A DNA stretch of 64,000 bases from Cheilinus undulatus (GCF_018320785.1 NC_054886.1:32099732-32163731); one strand, 5' to 3'. Counted from the stretch's first letter, positions 25,301 to 57,419 are shown. The notes: a model not told the origin generated them from the letters alone. Program-made: numbers and translations.

Positions 25301-26263
25301 ATTAGTGATTCAAACATACAGTGAGAACCCAAAAACAGCTTGATACACATTTCAGCTCCAAAATGAGGGAACAGTGAGCCAGGATGCTAGCACAAATGCT
25401 ATGGCTAATGCTATTGATATCAATAAATCATAACTGTGAAGGTCCCATTTCCAGAGTTTTTTGATCTAATGGCAGGCCTGCTTATACGCATGACAAAATA
25501 TAAAAACCCAAGAACATCACTTTTGAATAGATGTCCACTGTTGAGACTTTCACAGATCAAAGGGTTAAATATATTCAGATCTTTACGTGGAGTAGACGTT
25601 TCTAACTTTACAAGATGAAATAAACAAAATAACACAGAATTACTGTCAATGTTAAAATGTCAGTCAATGAGTTATTGCAGTAAAACTTTATTGATGTCAA
25701 AAACAGAAAAACAGACACAATCAGATAGGTATTATCTTAAAAACATTTTATGTCCCCGGTTGAAACACAGAACAGCAATTTTCACTAATTATCACTAACT
25801 GTTTTAGTGCATATAAGCTATTTATAAAATGGTTGCTGGTATTTTGATAAAGAAGGATAGTTGGTCTATTTTAAGTTTTAAACTACTCAGTTTCATTGCC
25901 AGTTAGTCAATTATTACTGTGCCCAACATGAATAAACTGCAGCGTTAATATCAATACAAAGTCTTAAAAATAAAAGCATTACATACAAAAGAAATGATGC
26001 TAACACAACCCTCAAAATTAACACACAACACAGTTTTTAGCGCATTTAACTAAATTAATGAATATACATGGCTTTGCACCACATTTATACACAATACAAA
26101 ATCAAAATCATTACAGACCAGGTTCAACAAACCAAACAAATACTGTAGAATACTTACTCTGAGGATAATCTACTGTTAATGACAGCCAGGAAAAGCCATG
26201 TTAACTGCAATGCCAACATTTTCTAACATTCACCAAACACTATTTAAAGCTGATTTTTTATAG

Positions 26264-26934
26264 CTAATACCCCATTTGCATGGGATTAGTATTACCTAGG
26301 GACCTTTGGTTATTTGTAACAATTGCACAGGATGTCTGTTTTTTTAATTCCATGTGAATCAACCATGTCTGTGATTGCAGTAAAAACAAGGGGAAATTTT
26401 CTACCATATTACAGCCCACATACAGATCCACATGTAATACTAATCCAGTGGGAATAGGCATCTCTGTAATTTAGGGGGGTAATTATGTTTTTAAGGTCTG
26501 TGCAGCTTTTCATGTAACTTTTTTGATTGAAAAAATAATAGAGGCAATATAGGAGATTGTTAAAGTTTTGACACATATGGGCTATCAATAGTGCTTCTCT
26601 TTTAATTATTTTCAACTTCTGTGTAAAACTTTTTTACTTCACGTAACATGTCATCTGCTGGAAACCTTAATTAACAGTATGTAGGACACATGAAGAAACA
26701 TCACCTGCAGAACGCAATGTGTATAACATTACATTATTTTGTATGAACTTTACAAATAAAAATTCACTGCACATTTCATTGCTGCACCCTTGTGTTTACA
26801 TTTAAAAATTTCTGTAAATTTGAGTACATTCCAGACTTCACTTATCCTGTGTGAATGCACCAAACACTGATGTCAGGGGGTAATTGTCGTAGGTCCACAG
26901 GTAATTCTAATCCCGTGCGAATAGGGCATTAATT
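26264..26934. mobile_element. MITE with about 45-bp imperfect terminal inverted repeats
   Basis: The left end (TAATACCCCATTTGCATGGG then ATTAGTATTACC) matches the complement of the right end (TTAATGCCCTATTCGCACGG then ATTAGAATTACC). A third related copy in reverse lies inside at about 26420-26465. No transposase is present. Confidence 0.55.
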
Positions 26935-26996
26935 ACTAATTGTGCAGGATTTTTCATCGCAATAAAACAAATCAATCAAACCAGTGTTAAAGCTTT

Positions 26997-27156
26997 TTTT
27001 TTTTTTTAAAGATTTGTTTTTTGGCCTTTATTAGATAGGACAGTGGATAGAGTCGGAAACAGGGAGAGACATGCAGGAAATGGTGCCACGGGCTGGGTTC
27101 GAACCCGGGTCGCCTGCGTATATGGCGTGCGCCTTAACCACTCGACTACCGGCGCA
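26997..27156 (-). repeat. tRNA-derived SINE, copy 3 (reverse), perfect target duplication
   Basis: The sequence CCAGTGTTAAAGCTTT occurs on both sides (26981-26996 and 27157-27172). Between lies a poly-T tail, the SINE body and a tRNA-like head with a good B box (GGGTTCGAACCC). The intact duplication makes it the youngest looking of the three copies. Confidence 0.9.
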
Positions 27157-27289
27157 CCAGTGTTAAAGCTTTTAACCAACAACTCACAAACCTTTTTTCC
27201 ACCCTGGCCCAGAAAAATATCTACAAAAAATCCTTCATTCCCTCTGCAATAACCACCTTGATGTGCTGTTTGAGCCTTGTCAAAGAAGA

Positions 27290-28397
27290 ATTTCTGTCAC
27301 CTCTCAGACAGACAATAAAGTCTATCGGGATAGACAGAGAAGATTTCCAGGTTAAGGAGCTACCAGCACCCAGCACCTCAGCTCTCGAGTGTCTAATCAT
27401 CTCTCTCACTGGATCAGCTCCGCTTCAGATCGTCCTCATCTACCGGCCTCCCAAAGCAACTACCACCTTCCTGTCTGACCTGTCTGAGCTCCTCACCTCT
27501 GTCTGCTCCAGGTCTTCTTCCATACTTCTCCTTGGAGACTTCAATATCCACGTTGACTCCACCAGCTGCACACTCACCTCCGAATTTCTATCACTACTGG
27601 ACTGCTTCAACATCACACAGCATGTCCAAGGACCCACCCACTCCAAAGGTCACACACTAGATCTTGTGTGCTCCACTGGTCTCACCCCATTCATTCCACA
27701 ATGCCTGGACCTAGCCATCTCAGATCACCATGCTGTTTTCTTCTCTATCCCCACCCCCCTCCCCAGACAGCTTACAAAACGCAACATCACTTTCCGTAAC
27801 CTCAAGTCAATAAGCATCCCAGCCCTCAAGAACATGTTAGCTACCAACCTGACCACTACACACCCTATAACCACAGTTGATGCCCTGGTGAATCACTACA
27901 ATACAGCACTATCCCTCAGCCTGGATTCTCTCGCCCCTCTGAAGACTCGCTCAGTCTCCTTTACCCACCCAGCCCCCTGGTACATTGCTGAACTCCGCTC
28001 CATGAAGGCTTCTGGCCGACAGCTGGAGAGACTTTCTAAAAAATCTGGCTTCACCGTCCATCTGGAGGCCTATAAAGAGCATGTGCGCTCCTACAAAGAA
28101 GCTCTCTCCAGAGCAAAGTCCAGCTACTACTCATCCCTCATCAGTGACCAGCAAAACCATCCCCGGATGCTCTTCTCCACAATAAACCGCCTTCTCTGCC
28201 CCATTGACAACCTTCATCCCCCAGCCAACTTCAACTGCTGCACTAGGCACCTGCAGTTTTTCCAGGATAAAGTTGCCTCCATCCAGCAGCAACTTCACAC
28301 CCACCTCAGGATTTCACTTCACATCAGGACACCGCTCCTCCGCCTCACTGCCGTCTTTCCTGCTTCACACCATGGACTATGCGCTACTGACCACTGA
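27290..28397 (+). mobile_element. L2-type LINE fragment (endonuclease part of ORF2)
   Basis: An open frame of 379 codons (27258-28397) carries the C-terminal half of an apurinic endonuclease: LIYRPPK, LLLGDFNIHVD and the catalytic SDHH motif. The spacer that normally precedes the reverse transcriptase follows. The frame ends before the reverse transcriptase, which is missing. The 5' part of the endonuclease is also gone, so it cannot move itself. Family inferred from the YRPPK, GDFNIH and HTLDLV words typical of fish L2. Confidence 0.8.
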
Positions 28398-28779
28398 GTG
28401 AACTACAGGCCAGTTTTATGAAGCTGAAAGAATACCTGACATGATTCATTTTGATCAGATCTCAAGTGTAAAACATAAATGGTGGTCCCACGTTTTTTGG
28501 GCATCTTATGTTTTGTAGCTTTATGAGTCAAGATGTAGAGAAAGATGGAATTATTAGAGTGAAAATTAGCAGGGATTTCTGCCACAGCCTTTAAAAGGTT
28601 CAAAGTGCATAAAATATGGTTCGCACAAGAAAACAACAACTTTGAGATAACTGTTGTAACTAATATTTGTGCAGCAGCAACTTAGTAGAGGCTTGACATA
28701 TTGGAAAATAAAGAAGCGGCTTAAGTTCTAGTAGTTTAAGTCTGACTAACACTACAATTCAACTTATCATAACTGCATC

Positions 28780-30297
28780 TAAGGCCCAGATCTACTAAAG
28801 GTTTGCGTGTATAAAGTACAAACTGATTTACTTACAGTTTGTGCTAAGGGTTGCGTCTTTCAAAGGTGCAAAATAGCGCGGCTGCATTCAGTTAGTTCGT
28901 TCGCCTCAATGAATATGCAATATGGGGCATTTACACTCAATTGTGCGTACTGGGAGGAGAAAATGTAAATGTATTGTTTTAGCGCACGCAAAGTGATTTA
29001 TCAAGCCTGAAAGCAGTTTTGCTCATAGACACTGTGTCTATATTTAACATGTCTCAAAAGGGAGGTGCAAACAGTCTGTATGCATAATTGTGCACACATG
29101 GCTGCGGTAATTGTGCCGAGACATCGAAACGATAAAAGAAGATGCAGAGAACGCATTTTTCACCCTTGTGTGAACATTTTTGGAATGAATGAGGAAACAG
29201 TCATTAAAACATCGCCTATCCTTGCCATTTTGGAGCTGTTGGAGGAACTCAGAGCAGATTTGGAGCCAGCCACGAGAAGGAGTCATGCAATACCTGCAAT
29301 GACAAAACTCCTTGCAAGTTTACATTTTTTGCATCTGGGTCATTCCAGTGTACGGTAGCTATTACAGCTGGGATCTCCCAATCCTGTTTCTCTGATGTTC
29401 TGTCTGAAGTTGTAGCACTTGACTTTTTTTCAGTTAGCATTAAACACACACGAGGGGGGGGTTAAGGAAAATAGAAAACCTTTAAAAGTAAAGAATATTA
29501 AAAATGCAATAAACAATTCTGAACAAATATAATCAATAAATCTCTCAAGAGAACGTAAAGAGTTTAACGCACTTCCCATTTAATTAACACCTCTCCAGAA
29601 CATAAGTGCAGGTCGTGCGTAAACATAAATGAAAAGTAGGTCACAACAAAATTAAAGATTTTATCTCGGTCTTCATAATTTCATAATAAACTTAAAGTCA
29701 AAATCTAATGAAACAGCAACCTCGTCCTTATCCGAGCACTTTTAAGTGTCTTTTAAGTCTTTTTAAATGTCTATGACGCATGTAAACACAAAGGCAGAAG
29801 TCTATAATCCACCAGTCTCCTCAGAAAAAACACAATAAATCCACACAGCAAAACCCCCCCCCAAAAACAAAAATATGCGATCGACCACTAATCAGTGGTA
29901 TACCAGGTAAAAAATACAAAAACAAGACGATCTCACCCAAATCCAGGCAGCATAATCTAACAGGGAAAACTCTTTTTCTTCTCCCTGACTCCCCGAGGGC
30001 TTCTTTGCTGTAGCTCATTGAAGTGTTTATTGGCTTCATCCATCAACTCCTCTAATTCTGTAAGGTTGAATTTTATTTTGCGCGTTCGGCTCTCCAAACT
30101 CGCCATGCTGCAACTACGAAACACACAAAACCCTCATTTAAATAGGCGTGTCTCCAACAAGTTTGCACCTCTTGTCATTTGCGCATTCACTCTTAGTAAA
30201 TCACCCGCAAACCGTGGTCCAACCCCAAACACAAAATTCTAGATTGTGCACGCAAATTAGTACACACAAACTGGGATTTTAGTAGATCTGGCCCTTA
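28780..30297. mobile_element. PIF/Harbinger transposon, internally deleted
   Basis: The terminal inverted repeats read TAAGGCCCAGATCTACTAAA at the left and TAAGGGCCAGATCTACTAAA as complement of the right. Inside is a plus-strand ORF (29065-29358) with RERIFHPCVNIFGM, LELLEELRADLEPATRRS and TKLLASLHFL, the N-terminus of a HARBI1-type transposase. A minus-strand ORF (29960-30105) reads MASLESRTRKIKFNLTEL, which fits the start of the accessory Myb-like protein. The catalytic part is absent. Confidence 0.75.
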
Positions 30298-30539
30298 ATG
30301 TACTGACTGTTTTAAACTTGCACTCATTTTTACAAAGCACCCCCACTGCCCCTCTTATTCTCACTTATATTCTCAACATGTCTCTCATTCAATTCCACTG
30401 TAGAAAAAAGCCCAAATACTATGACTACATATGTCTCAAGGTAATATTGATACAATGTTGCTCCTTGATTGACATCTATTGACTGTTAAACGTATTTACA
30501 AGATGAATTTGGTTGTGCCATGGTTTAGTTTTGCATGAC

Positions 30540-30870
30540 TAAGCATCTACAGGTTAATCTAAAAAAAAAACAGAAAGTCATCTTTGCTGTGATTCAAGTC
30601 AAAAACTTTAAATTCCATATATTCTGAATTCATTTCAAACAAAATGAAATATTTCATGCAAGACTTTTTACGTTTTAATCTTGAAGATCACAGCTTACAG
30701 CTCACTTAAATCAAAAATCCCCAATCTCAAAATATAAGAACATTGTTGAGAAGTCCAATATATCAGTTATTTCTTATATTAGGTGAATCTGGAAAATATG
30801 GAAGTTTAACTTTTAGATGTCAAAAATGACATTTTTCACTATATCATAATTTTCTGAGATGCACCTGCAT
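30540..30870. repeat. Dispersed DNA repeat fragment
   Basis: The words TCAAAATATAAGAACATT and TTTTCTGAGATGCACCTG are typical of a repeat found throughout fish genomes (recognised from memory; family not certain). The last part (AATTTTCTGAGATGCACCTG) also occurs just downstream of the copy A stop codon (near 12140), so that part predates the duplication. Confidence 0.35.
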
Positions 30871-30911
30871 ATGCAAATCTTCACCTTTGGTTGCTCATGT
30901 GGAAACAGCGT

Positions 30912-41230
<10,319 letters not shown>

Positions 41231-42359
41231 CTCTGCAGCTAAAACACAAACACCAAACCTTTCAAGACTTTCATGAAATAATTCTTTTATATGAAATTAA
41301 CCCCTTACAGCCTGTTGTATCATATTTGAAACACACTTTTATGATACCTCTATCTAATTAATACAATCAATAAATTACTAAAAAAAAATCTGACTACAAT
41401 CTGATAAGTGATAAAAAAAAGCCCTCAAGTGGATTATCTGGTACCAAAATACATAATGTATCAAATGACACACACAAAAAAAAATATGTTAAATTTCATG
41501 GAAGTTTGGGTATTTTTGGATTTCAGTAGAAAGTGAAATAAACATTTCAGTTCCAAAAAATGAGAATTTTCCAGCTATAATTTGTGTATTCAGGCTTTAA
41601 AGGGTTAAAATATCTCTCAGCCCATTTAATCATTTTATACCATACTTTGTTACTTTGTTTACCAGTTTTAGGTAAATAATGAACACAAATTTAGAATAGG
41701 TAGTTTAACCCTCAGGCATCACTTTAATTTACTACCCTCTAAAGCCATTAAGGACAAAAATGTCCACTTCTGAAAAACTTAACAGATTAATATTTTTTTC
41801 TGCTTGTTTGCATAAATCTCTTAAACAACTTCAGCTGTGCACAAAAAAAATAACAAACATTCAATCATTTTGAGGATTTTAACCCTTTAAATGCCAGCTT
41901 GATTACTTAAAGTCAATGTTGCTTCTTTTTTTTTTTTTTTTTCTTAAGTGAAAAAATGTGATATCTTCCTTAAACCAAATGTTGGATGGCTGGGGCATTA
42001 TTTCTAAATCCAGCTTGGACATTTCAATGATTAGCCAAAATATTGACTTTAATGCATTTTTAGTTTTTGTGTAGCATCCAATTTAAACTATGTCTGCTTG
42101 TGTTCTTCATCATAAAAAACCCTATGACACTGATCATCAACTGGCAGCCTGGGGGCCATATCAGGCCCCCTAAAGCTTCCTCTCCGGCCCCCAAAAGATC
42201 ATTAAATTCAGAAAAGGAAGAGAAGAAGAGTATCTTTAAGAGCATCTTTTGGCTTTAAATGTCTGCAGCTGTTAAATCCATCCAATCCAACAAGTTATTT
42301 AACTCCAACTGATGCATTGAGTAACTTCTCATTTCTTAAACAAGGGATTTTTTTCTTCC

Positions 42360-42728
42360 CTAATAGCACGGGCATATTCCAAGATGACAATGCCAGGATT
42401 CATCGGGCTCAAATTGTGAAAGAGTGGTTCAGGGAGCATGAGACATCATTTTCACACATGGATTGGCCACCACAGAGTCCAGACCTTAACCCCACTGAGA
42501 ATCTTTGGGATGTGCTGGAGAAGGCTTTGTGCAGTGGTCAGACTCTCCCATCATCAATATTAAAATTAATGTAACACTGGATGGAAATAAATCTTGTGAC
42601 ATTTCAGAAGCTTATAGAAACAATGCCAACAGCGAATGCGTGCTGTAATCAAAGCTAAAGGAGGTCCAACGAAATATTAGAGTGCGTGACCTTTTTTGGT
42701 GGCGACTATTTTTTTGGCCAGGCAGTGT
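42360..42728 (+). mobile_element. Tc1-like transposon 3' fragment
   Basis: An open frame reads [18 protein letters not shown] and then [18 protein letters not shown], the C-terminal DDE part of a Tc1 transposase different from the one at 39678. It ends near TTTTTTTGGCCAGGCAGTGTA, a terminal inverted repeat of that family. The 5' half is absent. Confidence 0.75.
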
Positions 42729-42779
42729 AGTCTTAGAATGACATAACATTTTTTAAGAAATTTACTGTCATAATTTGTA

Positions 42780-43590
42780 GATATTTAAAAAAGGGCTAAG
42801 GTTGGCAGAAGTGCTGCAAAATGACCAGGTAAAGTGGAGAAAAGAGGTTAAAATGTGGCAAAAAAAAATGGTAAGGGGGGGGTGTGTGTGTGCAAAAAGG
42901 ATCAAAAATTGGTTACAAATGACAAAAAAAGGGCAAGAAAATAATGAAAAGGGGTTAAAAAGTGGCAAAAATTGATTAAAGAGTGGCACAAAGGGGATAA
43001 AACATACAGGAAAAGTGGGTTAAAGGGGGTTAAGATCTTTCAAAAATTGGTTTAAAGAGGCATTAAGGGGTAAATAGTATCAACAATGAGTTATAAGTGG
43101 CAAAAAATAGTTTTGAGATTGCAAAAAATGTTGAAAAAATGCAATAAAAGGGGTTAAAAAGTGGCAAAAATAGAAGAAAAGTGGCAAAAATTGATTAAAG
43201 AGTGGCACAAAGGGGATAAAACATGCAGGAAAAGTGGTAGTGGAAAAAAAAGAAAAGTGTTAAAACGTGGATAATATGCAGGAAAAGTGGTTAAAAAGGG
43301 GTTAAAATCTTTCAAAAATTTTGTGAAAGAGGCAAAAAGGGGTAAAAAGTATCAACAATGACTTAAAAGTGGCAAAAATTGGTTTTAAAGTTGCAAAAAA
43401 TGTTTAAAAAATGTAATGAAAAGAGGTTACAAAGTGCTAAAAATAGAAAAGTGTTAAAACGTGGATAATCTAAAGGCAAACAGGTTCAAAAGGGGTTAAA
43501 AAAATGGGTCAAGAGGCAAAAGTGAGCAAAAAGTATCAAAAAGGGTTAAAAATGTCACAACGGGTTAAATTTGGTGCTAAATCACATTTG
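42780..43590 (+). repeat. GGCAAAAATGGGTTAAAAGT array 3, with higher-order copies
   Basis: Purine-rich array in which a segment of about 240 bp (AAAATTGATTAAAGAGTGGC, GGATAAAACAT, CTTTCAAAAATT, TATCAACAATGA in this order) occurs twice, starting near 42960 and 43180. Confidence 0.7.
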
Positions 43591-43755
43591 GGGAGGGCCC
43601 ATTCTCCGGGATTTTTTCAGAGGCCCAGCCACTTCTGTTATCAGACCTGTCTCTCTGTGGCCTGCTGCGTTATAGATAACAGGATAGATCTCACTGGTAA
43701 TGGCTAAAATGTCCTGTGTTTTAAAAGAAAATACAAATACTACTGCAATAATAGT

Positions 43756-43798
43756 TCAATCAGACCAAAATATTTATTTAATATTTTGGTCTGATTGA
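43756..43798. repeat. Perfect 18-bp hairpin
   Basis: The arms TCAATCAGACCAAAATAT and their exact complement are separated by TTATTTA. It lies near the right end of the hAT-like element. No role can be assigned. Confidence 0.6.
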
Positions 43799-43887
43799 GT
43801 TTCTGTTGAGACTAAATCTGGCCCTTGTGCAAATGCACTTGATAAGCCCTGCTCTATAACGACTATGGCAAAACATTTTTTTTAGTA

Positions 43888-43897
43888 TGCGCATGCG
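43888..43897. promoter_or_regulatory. NRF1-like motif TGCGCATGCG in intron 1 of NLR copy B
   Basis: The same decamer in the same intron position occurs in copy A (23101-23110), about 320-325 bp downstream of each first donor. It matches the NRF1 consensus half-sites. Function is inferred only. Confidence 0.35.
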
Positions 43898-44167
43898 TGA
43901 TAGCGGTAAGTAGTTCGATAACTCATAGTTTTTACAAAGACATTTGTGTATCGTGTGCAGGTTTGTAATTATTCTATTATTTAGCCTTACAGACTGCACT
44001 GAACCATCATTTCTGATTGAAATTATAAATAATGTAGAAATAAAACCTTAAACTATTGTTTTTATTTCTGAGTATTTCGACATCGCTAGAAACACAGAAC
44101 CCCTTTAGTAAACTGCGCACTTCAACTAAAAACCAAATACACGCAAACATCTGCTAGTTTGCTCGTG

Positions 44168-44175
44168 TGACGTCA
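44168..44175. promoter_or_regulatory. CRE palindrome TGACGTCA near NLR copy B first exon
   Basis: It lies 38 bp downstream of the first donor and is followed by TTACGTGAC. The equivalent in copy A is at 23377-23384. Confidence 0.5.
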
Positions 44176-44212
44176 CATTACGTGACACATAAGGTCAAAA
44201 TCTGATACTTAC

Positions 44213-44312
44213 ATCAATCAACGCCGACACTGCTGTCTCCTTGTTATGTTTTTGGACAAAATCCACGGAGAACTCGACCTTTGTGCGACTGTAGTCAAAA
44301 GAGGGAATTCCT
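44213..44312 (-). other. 5'UTR exon of NLRC3-like copy B
   Basis: A good donor (TTGAT|GTAAGTATC, exon end 44213) aligns with the copy A donor. The exon has no ATG. Its start is placed just below the ISRE by inference. It joins by a 3-kb intron to the coding exon at 41230. Confidence 0.6.
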
Positions 44313-44315
44313 GTG

Positions 44316-44335
44316 ACTTTACTTTCGGTTTCACT
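44316..44335 (-). promoter_or_regulatory. ISRE-like element of NLR copy B
   Basis: On the minus strand it reads AGTGAAACCGAAAGTAAAGT, with a perfect GAAA-NN-GAAA core. It starts 103 bp from the first donor. Confidence 0.6.
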
Positions 44336-44496
44336 GAAGTGATAAACAACAGCTGGTATTCATGAACCGTTACTGACATCTAGTGGAGGACAATGGAAAC
44401 ACAAGAGCAGGTACTACAGTGTTGGTTCTGTCTGTTTTTGACAAATACTGAGGAAGTGAACCAGGCCTGACAGTTTCTGATGATTCTGCATATTCA

Positions 44497-44502
44497 TTTA
44501 TT
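44497..44502 (-). terminator. Candidate polyadenylation signal of tmem184c
   Basis: AATAAA on the minus strand, about 360 bp past the stop codon at 44858 and only about 160 bp before the ISRE of the next gene. Confidence 0.4.
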
Positions 44503-44857
44503 TTGAAGAACAAATAATCAAACCCAGCTCAAGGCCTCCTGAGCTCTGTGGCGTCAGTGAAACCAACACGCTGCTTCATTTCTCCATAAAACATCACTTC
44601 TACTCAACAGCTAGACACATTCATCAAAATGACATCATTAGACATCAAAATACAGGTTTAAACAACTGTTTCTTAACAAACATGGCTTTGACATCACAGC
44701 GTGTAGAGTCATCCTGTAGTCCTGATAAAATCCCTCCATGACAAACTTCAGTCACAAACTCAGTCACAAACTTTGGAGACAACGTTGATCATTGAATTCT
44801 GACCGTTTTTGTCCATTTCCATAAAGCACGTCAAAATAAAGCTGAACTTCCTCCTGG

Positions 44858-54393
<9,536 letters not shown>

Positions 54394-54734
54394 TCAAGGC
54401 CACACCTGAGGGGTGAAAAAGTCAGGTTATCACACAAGTTAAGGTTGTCAGAATTTCAATACTTCAGAAATCAAACATTCCCATTATTTTAATGATCTAA
54501 AGTAGAAAAAATGTTTTAACCAAAATTGCACAAATAATTTGCCAACTTGTGCATTTTAGTCAGTGTGCAAGAGTTTGCTTTTCTGTGTAACTGGCCTGTG
54601 TTAGATAACTTTTAAGAGGCTATCCTCACCTAACAGAAGCACCTTAATCCTGCAACTTTTGCTCACTGGGTCTTCTCCGATAAAACAGACATTAACAGAT
54701 TATCTGATGTCAAAATTTTTTTTAAACTGAGTTC

Positions 54735-55085
54735 AAATTCAAGAACAGATGGGAAACAACAGCACTGACATCTATCAGTCTGGAAAGGGTTACAAAGCTT
54801 TTTCTAAGGCTTTGGTACTCCAGCCAATCACAGTGAGAGCCATTATCCACAAATGGAGAAAACTTGGGACAGTAGTGGACCTTCCCACAAATGGCCAGTC
54901 AACCAAAATGCCTCCAAGAGCACATTGACGACTCAACCAGGAGGACCCAAAAGAACCCAGAACACCATCTAAAGACTTGCAGGTCTCACTGACCCAGTTA
55001 AGGTCAGAGTTCATGACTCAACCATAAGAAAGAGACTGGGCAAAAACAGCATCCGTTGGAGAGTTCCAAGGTGTGTTGTACCAGT
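54735..55085 (+). mobile_element. Tc1-like transposon 5' fragment
   Basis: Reads like the N-terminal DNA-binding part of a fish Tc1 transposase: GGAAAGGGTTACAAAGC, GTGAGAGCCATTATCCACAA, AAGAAAGAGACTGGGCAAAA in the usual order. It is followed by unrelated array sequence. It lies upstream of the tmem184c start, in a presumed 5'UTR intron. Confidence 0.7.
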
Positions 55086-55159
55086 AGCATCGGTGCTTGC
55101 ATCATAGCTTACAATTCCCTCATTTTAGAGCTCAAAGTGTCAAGAAATTATTATTCATG

Positions 55160-56005
55160 CCACGTTTTAACTCCTTTTCAGCACTTTTTCCACCCATTTG
55201 AGCCACTATAACTCATTTTCACCAAAACTGTACAACTTTTAATCAATATAAGCCATTTATAAACCACTTTTAACTCAAATGAGTGCCTTTTTTGCAACTG
55301 TTATTCAATTTTTACCACTTTTTACCACTTTAATCCTCCTTTTGCCACCTATTACCCATTTCCACTCATTAAGACTTTCTTTTCTTGCCAAGTTAAGACC
55401 ATTTTTGCAACCTTTAACCCATTTCTACCACTTCTAATCCTAGTTCACAAATCTCCTTGCCACTTTAAAGTTGGTTTTGCCATTTTTTAACCTCTTTTTA
55501 CCCATTTTTGCCACTTCTTACCAGTGTTCACCAAGTTTTGCCATCAACTTCAGCCACTTTTAACTCATCTTTACCAAGTTTTTGCACTTTGAAACATTTT
55601 TTCCACTTTTTTTGCCACTTTTATTCGATACTGACACTTCTAACTTCTTTTTCCACTTTTAACCAGTTTTCACTATTTTTCTGCCACTCGAAACTTATAA
55701 AAATACCTTTTTGCCACTGTTCTTTAATTTTAACCACTTTCTTTCTACTTTGAACCCCTTTTGCAACTTTTAACCTATTTTTACCACTTAAATCCTTTTT
55801 CTGCCACTTTCAAGTGATTATCACCTTTTTGCCACATGTAACCCTGTTCTGCCACTATTAATTCTATTTTCTCACTTTAAATCCATTTTTTTTGTCACTT
55901 TTAACCCCTTCTCTCAGTTTTTTTCTTCCCAGTTTAAACCATGTTTGCCACTTTTTTTAACCATTTCTTTTCTTGCCACTTTTTTTTAACCCGTTTTGGT
56001 CCCTT
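55160..56005 (-). repeat. GGCAAAAATGGGTTAAAAGT array 6 (reverse)
   Basis: Degenerate TTTTTGCCACTTTTAACC words for about 850 bp. The chance ORFs inside it have no coding meaning. Confidence 0.7.
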
Positions 56006-56759
56006 GTCGCCCATGTTTGTATTGTTTTATTGAATTATCATTCCACTGATGTTGTCCCAGTTACTTCTACTTTATTCGCTGGCATCCTGATGTCTGACAT
56101 TTCTTTCCAAGTGGTTTAATCTAGCATGCCCATCCACATTGTTGTCAGTGCCTAAAAAAAAAGTCAGTTCTGTTTTATAAAAAGGGCTTTATAACTTGAA
56201 AAAAGGGCTATATTGTACTGTAACATAAATACAGTTATTACTCTGATAGGAGTGGTTATTATTCATTTAGAAAATGAAACATAGTTTTAATAAAGAACTT
56301 TGAGCTGTGCTAACTATAGTTTATAAAAGTGAAGCACACTTTTTTTTCAATCTTTAATATTTAGATATGGAATCTGAATAATAAGGCTCTCTTTGTTTAT
56401 AAAATAGCCTAGTACATCTTAACAGACGTTTAATGTTAACTTTGTTTAAGGTTATTACACTAGTACAGGGTTTAAAGCCCACATTTTAAAATATGACCCT
56501 GACATGGGAGCTAAAATGCCATATTATATTTAATTCTCGACCTACTTATCACTGGATTCCTCATAACAGTAACGTTACACCGCTAAATAACCGCACATTA
56601 CAACATTAGTGTTTATTTTTAGCTAACAGGGGGCTAAAAATATAAAATATGGTCATTTTCATCAGTTACACCGATATTCAGGTCGTTGCAGAGATACATC
56701 TGACAGCTAGCATGATGAAATGACATAAAATATTAAACGATTATGACCGTTGAAGCTGA

Positions 56760-57060
56760 AGATGATCACTCAGAGGAACGGTTGGCCTGTTTTCCTCCTC
56801 GCTCCCGTTTCTGTTACCAGGCAACGCATCCCACTTCCGCGCGACCACACAGACGCAGACACCCAGACCGAGGATCAGTCGTTCCCGTTTGAACCGATTA
56901 ACGCTGTGTTTTATCATCAATCACGGTGATCGATCCGGGGGACGGCCGCGGAACCGACGGCGTCAGGATGCAGCAGCTGTCCGTGATTTCTGCCTCCGGT
57001 TTCCGCCGTGTTTCCTCCGTGTTTACGCGCCCACGTCACGAGAACCGTCGCTCTCCATCA
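56760..57060 (-). promoter_or_regulatory. CpG-rich promoter region of tmem184c
   Basis: Local rise in CpG (TTCCGCGCGACC, GGGGGACGGCCGCGGAACCG) in AT-rich surroundings, about 2.4 kb upstream of the coding start. An ETS-like GCGGAAGTGGG (minus strand, about 56832-56842) lies within it. An acceptor before the ATG exon (CACCCCTCAG, about 54412) implies a non-coding first exon here; its donor was not settled. Confidence 0.55.
56813..56825. promoter_or_regulatory. X-box (RFX-type) motif
   Basis: On the minus strand GTTGCCTGGTAAC is a full palindromic match to the RFX consensus (RYYNCC, 1-3 nt, RRNRAC). It sits in the CpG-rich promoter next to the ETS-like site. Confidence 0.5.
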
Positions 57061-57419
57061 GTCACGCGGTACAAACAAACGGCGTCTTTCAGGGCTCAAA
57101 TTTGATTATTTCAAACACTTTAGCGACCAAATTCCACTCATAATGAGCCCACAGTCGCCCTCTATTTTATTTTACATTAATGTGAGTCTAAATACGGCCT
57201 TCTTAATATTCTTCTTTAAAAATATAAACGGTGTTTATTTCTACGGAATGTCAGAAATAGAGATTAAAATACGGGGTAAATAAGACGTATTTCATTTCAG
57301 AAGAACGGTTAAAAGTCTACAGTTTTTTGTGAAATATTAAGTATCTATCAAAAGTTTAATCCAAAAAGTAGCATTTAAGCTAGCTGTAGCACCGAAATAT
57401 AGCCTAGCATACTTTAAAC

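Larger units (their letters stand above)
42127..43851. mobile_element. hAT-like element carrying the GGCAAAAATGGG array, with nested Tc1 piece
   Basis: The left part (TGATCATCAACTGGCAGCCT then GGGGGCCATA) and the complement of the right part (AGGGCTTATCAAGTGCATTT then GGGCCAGA) are similar inverted ends of a hAT-like kind. Between them are a Tc1 fragment and the array at 42780-43590. The limits are approximate and no target duplication was settled. Confidence 0.4.

Noticed and set aside
56889-57143. Plus-strand ORF in the CpG-rich region
   Set aside because: Arg-rich composition follows from the GC-rich promoter. No family match or splice context was seen, so a divergent gene is not supported.
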